A stretch of DNA of 64,000 bases, taken from an uncultured Bacteroidales bacterium. Lineage in GTDB: Bacteria; Bacteroidota; Bacteroidia; Bacteroidales; Muribaculaceae. A model generated the notes under the pieces. It was not told the origin of the DNA. It did not search any database and worked only from the letters and a program-made list of their open reading frames with translations. The stretch covers positions 1 through 64,000 of the forward strand of contig CADBBK010000006.1 of NCBI GenBank assembly GCA_902792895.1. The letters are read 5' to 3'. A program made the position numbers and the translations under genes. This document shows positions 58,959 to 64,000 of this stretch, in pieces (position 1 is the first letter of the stretch; every line of letters starts with the position of its first letter).

Positions 58959-58980
58959 CTCCTAACCCCTAACTCCTAAC
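58953..58980 (-). repeat. Heptamer array, locus 2 distal side (inverted)
   Basis: Four heptamers TCCTAAC or CCCTAAC, the reverse complement of GTTAGGR, placed between the four-helix-bundle gene and the convergent permease gene. Confidence 0.9.
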
Positions 58981-58986
58981 CAAAAA

Positions 58987-60231
58987 TCACGGCTCATACT
59001 GGTAGCCCAGGTCCTCGATGCAGTCGATGACGAGTTGGTCAGGGACAAAGCCCTCGACCAGGGCGGTACCCTTAGCCAGATCAACAGTTACTTTTTCCAC
59101 TCCGGGAAGTGCGGCGAGGCCTTTCTCGACGTTGGCCTTGCAGTGGGCACACATCATGCCCTTTACTTTGAATTCTTTCATTGTTGCTGTTTTATGATGA
59201 TTGATTTGATACGATTTCCAGTATTTGGCTCCCAGCGCCAGCACTATCATGCACAGCAGGAAGATGCTGCACAGGGTGTTGAACCATGACGCGCCGTGCA
59301 TGCCGTGGTGCATGACATGGCTGGGCAACGCGTTGACAAACAGGTCACGCATGCCCGGCAGATAGTCCACCAGCACGCCAAAGCCTATGGCGCCGCCAAT
59401 GATGGACAACAGATAGACCACGGTGGCCTTGCGTCCGAAGGCATTGTTCACGACAAACATCGACGCCATGTTGGCGGCAGGTCCCGCCATGAGCAGCACC
59501 AGAGCACAGCCGGGCGACATGCCCTTGAGCATGAGGGCCGCGGCAATGGGGATGGAGCCAGTGGCGCAAACATACATCGGCACGGCCACCGCCACGATGA
59601 TGAACATGTTCAACAGCGGCCAGCGGGCATAGGCCGAGAAAAAGTCATCGGGCAGCAGCACGGTGATGAGCGTGGCCACCACCAGGCCGATGAGCAGCCA
59701 GCGCCCAATGCTCTGCATCATGTCAAAGAAGCCGTACTTAAACGTCTCCAACACTTTGTTCCAGAAGCCCTTGGGCAGTTCGCTGAACTCATAGTTACCC
59801 TCCTCCACGTGGTCGTCGAGAGCGCCTTTGCGCTCCCAATGGCCCACCGCCAGACCGCCGATGAGCGAGGTCACCAGCGCCGCCACAGGACGCAGGATGG
59901 CAAAGGGCAGGCCCATCATCGAATAGGTCGCCGCGATGCTGTCCACACCCGTCTGGGGGGTGGCGATGAGAAACGACGTGGATGCAGCACGCGAGGCACC
60001 GCTGCGGCGCAGGGCCACCGCCGTGGGAAGCACGCCGCACGAGCACAGCGGCAACGGGATGCCGAAGGCCGCAGCAGTCACCACCGACCGTAGCCCGGTC
60101 CCCGCCAAATAGCGGCTATAAATCGCCGACGGCACGAAAGCGTGCAGCAGTCCAGCGATGAAAAAGCCCAGCAGCAGGTAAGGCGACATGCTGTTAAGCA
60201 TCGACACAAACGCGTTCACATAGTCCATCAT
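58987..60231 (-). CDS. Metal permease (SO_0444/DUF318 type) fused to an HMA domain
   Basis: A 414-residue membrane protein. About ten helices are present, with the permease marks FGIPLPLCSCGVLPTAVALRRSG near residue 57 and MYVCATGSIPIAAALM near 220, which recur in Cu/Zn efflux permeases. A cytosolic heavy-metal-associated domain occupies the last 67 residues, its metal site being GMMCAHCKANVEKGLAALPG. The fused HMA probably delivers copper or zinc to the pore. Start 60231 (or 60228) is set by the promoter; the longer frame to 60294 would cross it. The short His-rich loop before the HMA may also bind metal. Confidence 0.87.
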   Translation of the reverse strand: MMDYVNAFVSMLNSMSPYLLLGFFIAGLLHAFVPSAIYSRYLAGTGLRSVVTAAAFGIPLPLCSCGVLPTAVALRRSGASRAASTSFLIATPQTGVDSIAATYSMMGLPFAILRPVAALVTSLIGGLAVGHWERKGALDDHVEEGNYEFSELPKGFWNKVLETFKYGFFDMMQSIGRWLLIGLVVATLITVLLPDDFFSAYARWPLLNMFIIVAVAVPMYVCATGSIPIAAALMLKGMSPGCALVLLMAGPAANMASMFVVNNAFGRKATVVYLLSIIGGAIGFGVLVDYLPGMRDLFVNALPSHVMHHGMHGASWFNTLCSIFLLCMIVLALGAKYWKSYQINHHKTATMKEFKVKGMMCAHCKANVEKGLAALPGVEKVTVDLAKGTALVEGFVPDQLVIDCIEDLGYQYEP

Positions 60232-60239
60232 AACAGGCG

Positions 60240-60267
60240 CAAAATTACTCAAAAACACCGCACCCAA
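60240..60267 (-). promoter_or_regulatory. Promoter of the metal permease gene
   Basis: Minus-strand TAATTTTG (60240-60247) with TTG at 60265-60267, 17 bases upstream; the leader would be only a few bases long. Confidence 0.55.
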
Positions 60268-60377
60268 TGCGCAAAAAGTGCAAAAAAAGTCCATTTATGA
60301 ACTTTAGGAGGTAAATTCTTTGGCTCGATAAAAAGAATTTCCTAATTTTACCCCACTAGAACAAAACGACCTTAGAT

Positions 60378-62030
60378 ATGGACATCAGACTACCCAAAAG
60401 GATGGACGGACATCAGCCCGAAGTGCTGATTGAGTCCAAGCAGATTACCATCATAGGCGCCAACGGGGCCGGCAAGAGCCGCTTTTGCTCGGCACTGGTC
60501 GATGAACTGGGCGACAAGGCCTACCGCATCTCGGCATTGAAGGCGCTCTTCCCCTCCCCTACCAGCACCAAGCCGTTGCCAGGCTCCATCGATGACCTAT
60601 TCAACCGCATGAACGCGGCTAACCCGCACGTGAAGAACATGGCCGAGACCGAGTTTGACAAGCTGTTCTACGTCATGCTCGGCGACGAGGTGCGTGAGTT
60701 GATGAACTTCAAGGCGCATCGTCTCATGGGCGAGCGGATGGAGTTCCCCAAGACCAAACTCGACATCACCGTGAAGAAGTGGCAGGAGGTGTTCCCCAAG
60801 AACAAGGTGCTGCGCGAGAACGGTAAGCTGATGTTCGCCACCGAGGGCTACCAGGACAAGTATCCGCTGCTGCGGCTGAGCGACGGCGAGAAATCGGTGC
60901 TCTACTACATCGGTGCGGTGCTCTATGCCATGCCCAATGCCGCCATCCTGGTCGATGACCCCGAGACGTTTATCCACAGCAGCATCATGCGCACGCTGTG
61001 GAACGTGTTGGAGCAGTTGCGCCCCGACTGCACCTTTATCTACAACACCCATGACGTGGGATTCGCCACGTCACGCATCGACAACCAGTGCGTGTGGGTC
61101 AAGGAATTTGATCCCGAGTCGATAGCCTGGGACTATGAGGTGATGACATCGAGCCGCGACCTGGACACGGCGCTGCTCGACCTGCTGGGCAGCCGCAAGC
61201 CAGTCCTCTTTATCGAGGGTGACGACAAGCACAGCATCGACTCGAAGCTCTACCCGCTCATCTTCCCCGAATACACCATCAAGCCGTTGGGCAGCTGCAA
61301 CAAGGTCATCGAGACGGTGCGCTCGTTCAACGACCTGCAGAATTTCCACCAGCTCGACAGCCGCGGCATCGTGGACCGCGACCGACGCAGCGAGGAGGAA
61401 GTGGAGTACCTGCGCAAGAAGAACATCCTCGTGCCCAATGTAGCCGAAATCGAGAACCTGTTCATGCTCGAGGGCGTCATCCGGGCCGTGGCCCGGCAAA
61501 AGCGCCGCAACGAGAACATCGTCTTCCCCAAGGTCAAGAAACGCATCATCGAGCAGTTCACCCATGACCTCAAGCAGCAGGCCTTGCAGCACGTACGCCA
61601 CCGCGTGAAACACGACGTGGAGCTGCGCATCGACATGAAGTTCCGCAACATCAGCGCCCTCGAGGAGCACATGGTAGAGCTGGTGAGCGAAATCAACCCC
61701 CGCGGCATGTACGACCAACTGTGCCGTGAGTTCCACTACTATGAGGACAACAACGATTACGCCAGCATCCTGAGGGTATATAATGAAAAGCACATGATTG
61801 CCGAGAGCAACGTCGCCGTGCTGTGCGGCTACAAGAACAAGGACGACTACGTGCGCGGCGTGCTCAACATCCTCAAGGGCGGCAGTGAGAATGCCGAGGC
61901 CATACGCCAAGCCATCAAGGAATGCTTCGGCCTGACCGAAGCGGAGCCTACCGTGCCGCAAGAGATGCCCGAACAGAACGACGAGACCAACCAACCTGCC
62001 GACCAGCAGACCGACAATACCGAGAACTAA
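60378..62030 (+). CDS. AAA/ABC-type ATPase with C-terminal DUF4435 (TOPRIM-like) domain
   Basis: A 550-residue cytosolic protein. In the ATPase part, Walker A is IIGANGAGKSRF near residue 28, the signature LRLSDGEKSVLYY near 168, Walker B AAILVDDPETFIHS near 190 and the H-loop YNTHDVGF near 217. The second part is DUF4435/TOPRIM-like: the acidic residues stand in LFIEGDDKHSIDSKLY near 279 and GIVDRDRRSEEE near 336. This is the layout of OLD-type nucleases and, in one chain, of the two PARIS anti-phage proteins AriA and AriB. The tail is Gln/Asn-rich. A defence role is a guess; the neighbours are housekeeping genes. The MATE gene begins four bases downstream. Confidence 0.83.
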   Translation: MDIRLPKRMDGHQPEVLIESKQITIIGANGAGKSRFCSALVDELGDKAYRISALKALFPSPTSTKPLPGSIDDLFNRMNAANPHVKNMAETEFDKLFYVMLGDEVRELMNFKAHRLMGERMEFPKTKLDITVKKWQEVFPKNKVLRENGKLMFATEGYQDKYPLLRLSDGEKSVLYYIGAVLYAMPNAAILVDDPETFIHSSIMRTLWNVLEQLRPDCTFIYNTHDVGFATSRIDNQCVWVKEFDPESIAWDYEVMTSSRDLDTALLDLLGSRKPVLFIEGDDKHSIDSKLYPLIFPEYTIKPLGSCNKVIETVRSFNDLQNFHQLDSRGIVDRDRRSEEEVEYLRKKNILVPNVAEIENLFMLEGVIRAVARQKRRNENIVFPKVKKRIIEQFTHDLKQQALQHVRHRVKHDVELRIDMKFRNISALEEHMVELVSEINPRGMYDQLCREFHYYEDNNDYASILRVYNEKHMIAESNVAVLCGYKNKDDYVRGVLNILKGGSENAEAIRQAIKECFGLTEAEPTVPQEMPEQNDETNQPADQQTDNTEN

Positions 62031-62034
62031 ACAG

Positions 62035-63402
62035 GTGAGAGACAACAAGCAAGCGACATTAGCATTGGGCATCCAGCCCGTGGGCAAACTGCTGTGGCAG
62101 TATGCCCTGCCCGGTGTGATAGCGATGACGGCGTCGTCGCTCTACAACATGGTGGACAGCATCTTCATCGGCCACGGCGTGGGCCCGATGGCACTGGCTG
62201 CCCTAGGCATCTCGTTCCCGCTGATGAACATCGGTGCGGCCTTTGGTGCGGCGGTGGGTATCGGCGGTTCCACGCTGATGTCGCTGCGACTCGGGCAGCG
62301 CCAGTACGACAAAGCCAACAATGTGCTGGGCAACATGGTCGCCCTGAACATCATCACGGGTCTGCTAGTGGGCATCGTGTCGATTATCTTCCTGGACCCC
62401 ATCCTGACGTTCTTCGGCGCCAGCGAGCAGACCTTGCCCCATGCCCGTGACTACATGTTCATCCTGCTGGTGGGCAACGTGATTACCCACCTGTACCTGG
62501 GCCTGAATGCCGCCCTGCGGTCGGCGAGCAAGCCCCGAGCGGCGATGATAGCGACCATCGTCACGGTGGTGCTCAACACCATCCTCGACCCCATCTTCAT
62601 ATGGCCGCTGCACATGGGCATCAAGGGCGCCGCTATTGCCACCATCTTGGCCCAGGCCATCGTGCTGTGCTGGCAGCTGTGGCAATTCAGCCGCCAACGC
62701 GAACTGCTGCACCTGGAATTGCGTTTCCTGGTACTGGCGCGCAACATCGTCAAGGACATCGTGAGCATCGGCATCTCGCCGTTTGCCATGCAGCTCACGG
62801 GCTGTGTGGTCGCCATCTTCATGAACAATGCCCTGATGACCTACGGCGGCGACCTCGCCGTGGGAGCCTACAGCATCGCCAACCGGTTGGGCTTCATCTT
62901 CTTCATGGTCATCATGGGTATCTGCCAGGGCTTCCAGCCCATCGCGGGTTACAACTACGGCGCGCGCAACATGAACCGCGTCAAGCAAGTGCTGCGCCTC
63001 ACCATCACGGCCTCGGTCATTGCCATGACCGTCGGCTGGATTATCGGCGAGCTATTACCCGGGCCGTGTACACGCCTGTTTACCGACGACGAGCAACTGC
63101 TGACCATATCCATACGCGGCATCCGCATCAACATGCTGGTCTTTCCCGTCATCGGCTACCAGGCGGTGGTGACCAACTTCTTCCAGACCATCGGCAAGGT
63201 GCGCATCAGCATCTTCATGTCGCTCTCGCGCCAGCTGCTGTTCCTGTTGCCCATGCTGTTGCTGTTCTCCTCGATATGGGGCCTCGACGGCGTGTGGGCC
63301 TCGCTGCCCGCCAGCGACTTCTTGGCCTTTGTCGTGGCTGTCATCATCATGCAGCGCTTCAAGCTCACCCAGCAAGACGCTCAAACAACCAGGACAACCT
63401 GA
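62035..63402 (+). CDS. MATE family efflux transporter
   Basis: A 455-residue 12-helix Na+ or H+ driven drug/cation exporter. The two-fold repeat is clear: LLWQYALPGVIAMTASSLYNMVDSIFIGHGVG near residue 13 matches the second-half region near 240-270 (DIVSIGISPFAMQLTGCVVAIFMNNAL). QPIAGYNYGARNM near 300 is typical. It starts with GTG four bases after the AAA-TOPRIM gene, so the two are co-transcribed. Confidence 0.92.
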   Translation: MRDNKQATLALGIQPVGKLLWQYALPGVIAMTASSLYNMVDSIFIGHGVGPMALAALGISFPLMNIGAAFGAAVGIGGSTLMSLRLGQRQYDKANNVLGNMVALNIITGLLVGIVSIIFLDPILTFFGASEQTLPHARDYMFILLVGNVITHLYLGLNAALRSASKPRAAMIATIVTVVLNTILDPIFIWPLHMGIKGAAIATILAQAIVLCWQLWQFSRQRELLHLELRFLVLARNIVKDIVSIGISPFAMQLTGCVVAIFMNNALMTYGGDLAVGAYSIANRLGFIFFMVIMGICQGFQPIAGYNYGARNMNRVKQVLRLTITASVIAMTVGWIIGELLPGPCTRLFTDDEQLLTISIRGIRINMLVFPVIGYQAVVTNFFQTIGKVRISIFMSLSRQLLFLLPMLLLFSSIWGLDGVWASLPASDFLAFVVAVIIMQRFKLTQQDAQTTRTT

Positions 63403-63443
63403 CAAACGACAAAGGGACAACTTAAGACCATAATGTACAAATA

Positions 63444-63475
63444 AAGTCGCCACGGGGGAAACCCAATGGCGACTT
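63444..63475. terminator. Hairpin between convergent MATE and dockerin-like genes
   Basis: AAGTCGCCA (63444-63452) pairs perfectly with TGGCGACTT (63467-63475), with an inner GGG/CCC. Confidence 0.65.
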
Positions 63476-63499
63476 ACTATTAAGCAGTATCTCGTACTA

Positions 63500-64000
63500 T
63501 CAATTGCTCTGCAGCAAGAAGTCTATCAAATCCGACACGTCAGAGATATCCACCACGCCATCTGCATTCACATCGGCATTTTCTGTGTGAAACGATGATT
63601 GACAACCAGTCAACAGATAGTCGATGATGTGGGTCACATCACTAATCTCCACACTTCCGTCACCATCAGCATCTCCTTTGACTTGTTGCGAGAGTAATTG
63701 TATACTGCAACTTTCTTCTGGCAAAATGAACTCATCGCCATCTACATCAGCAAAGAAGGAATTTTTCAAGCTGATTGTAGCTGGAGCAGTGAAAGTTTCA
63801 TCTGCGACTAGATTAATGACTACTAGAGCCCCATTCTTGCCAGTATATGGCCTTACACTCAAGCAAAAGGATACCATTCTCAATGCCCCATCATCACGCA
63901 ATTTACTGATAATGGTCTGATCACTAGGGTTTCGTCCCGTCAGGTCAAAAAGGTATTCTCCGTCATCTTGCACAACTGAAAGCCCATGAGGCAATATCAA
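63500..64000 (-). CDS. Cohesin-like plus dockerin-like protein (partial, runs off the right edge)
   Basis: The last 166 residues of a minus-strand gene whose start lies beyond the window. The first 100 residues follow the cohesin-like pattern of the protein at 24581-25258 (FDLTGRN, ALRMVSFCLSVRPYTGKNGALVVINLVADE). The end is a dockerin-like pair (GDADGDGSVEISDVTHIIDYLL and ADVNADGVVDISDVSDLIDFLL). Codon use is less GC-rich than that of the MATE gene. It is the sixth dockerin-like gene seen here. Confidence 0.78.
   Translation of the reverse strand: MILPHGLSVVQDDGEYLFDLTGRNPSDQTIISKLRDDGALRMVSFCLSVRPYTGKNGALVVINLVADETFTAPATISLKNSFFADVDGDEFILPEESCSIQLLSQQVKGDADGDGSVEISDVTHIIDYLLTGCQSSFHTENADVNADGVVDISDVSDLIDFLLQSN

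Noticed and set aside
43525..58980. Heptamer arrays as CRISPR
   Set aside because: Units are 7 bases, directly adjacent with no spacers, and there are no cas genes.

Overview
The window looks like a piece of a Bacteroidales chromosome, most plausibly from a gut lineage such as Muribaculaceae or Prevotellaceae. This is an inference from four signs. Promoters follow the Bacteroidetes pattern TTG-N19-21-TAnnTTTG. Shine-Dalgarno sequences are nearly absent. There are SusC-type and outer-membrane barrels, BspA-like leucine-rich repeats and a T9SS-type C-terminal domain. The coding GC content is high. Several long antisense ORFs are shadows of the GC-rich genes.

Layout. 1-10 kb: the end of an unknown gene, pfkA, a DUF805 protein, a CPBP protease, menA, a long-form queA, two convergent acyltransferase-3 proteins and a secreted low-complexity protein. 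10-15 kb: rnz, then acpP-fabF-rnc. 15-25 kb: membrane and lipoprotein genes of unknown role, an unusual TonB-dependent receptor, two small 4-TM-type proteins, YbjQ and a secreted GH31 glycosidase. 24.5-34 kb: a surface-protein island in which five proteins carry dockerin-like EF-hand repeats, two of them next to cohesin-like domains, the others next to BspA-type LRRs or FGE-like domains. A sixth such protein runs off the right edge. 34-46 kb: a TPR regulator, a vWA/macro-like fusion, a Nudix-winged-helix regulator, dnaB, an M13 peptidase, tatD, a prenyl synthase and two lipoproteins. 46-50 kb: a radical-SAM fusion protein, then an operon-like cluster of nine very small proteins. 50-63 kb: cmk, ispH, an MBL hydrolase, an RsmI-like methyltransferase, phoH, menG, a metal permease-HMA fusion, an AAA-TOPRIM protein and a MATE transporter.

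Four signals stand out. (1) Sigma-54 type -24/-12 sites (GG-N10-GC) precede the small-protein cluster at 47664 and 48024, and the ybjQ gene at 21434. The cluster encodes eight proteins of 27-60 residues, most with one membrane helix, plus one DUF1232 protein; three of the small ones share a Y-x-N-S-x-P-x-x-R motif. It resembles an undescribed RpoN-driven envelope response. (2) Arrays of a TTAGG-core heptamer bracket two four-helix-bundle genes in inverted orientation, starting at or just after the neighbouring gene's stop codon; a third, gene-less copy lies between cmk and ispH. This looks like a small mobile or domesticated cassette. (3) A 15-bp palindrome GTGTA-N5-TACAC lies at the Nudix regulator's own promoter and twice upstream of the vWA/macro gene. 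(4) A 73-bp element with a TGTCTAA-TTA-TTAGACA core sits at the same distance from the -7 boxes of the CPBP protease gene and a distant small membrane-protein gene.

The rest is largely housekeeping. Menaquinone and isoprenoid functions (menA, menG, ispH, a prenyl synthase) are scattered over the window. I saw no tRNA, rRNA, CRISPR array or insertion sequence.
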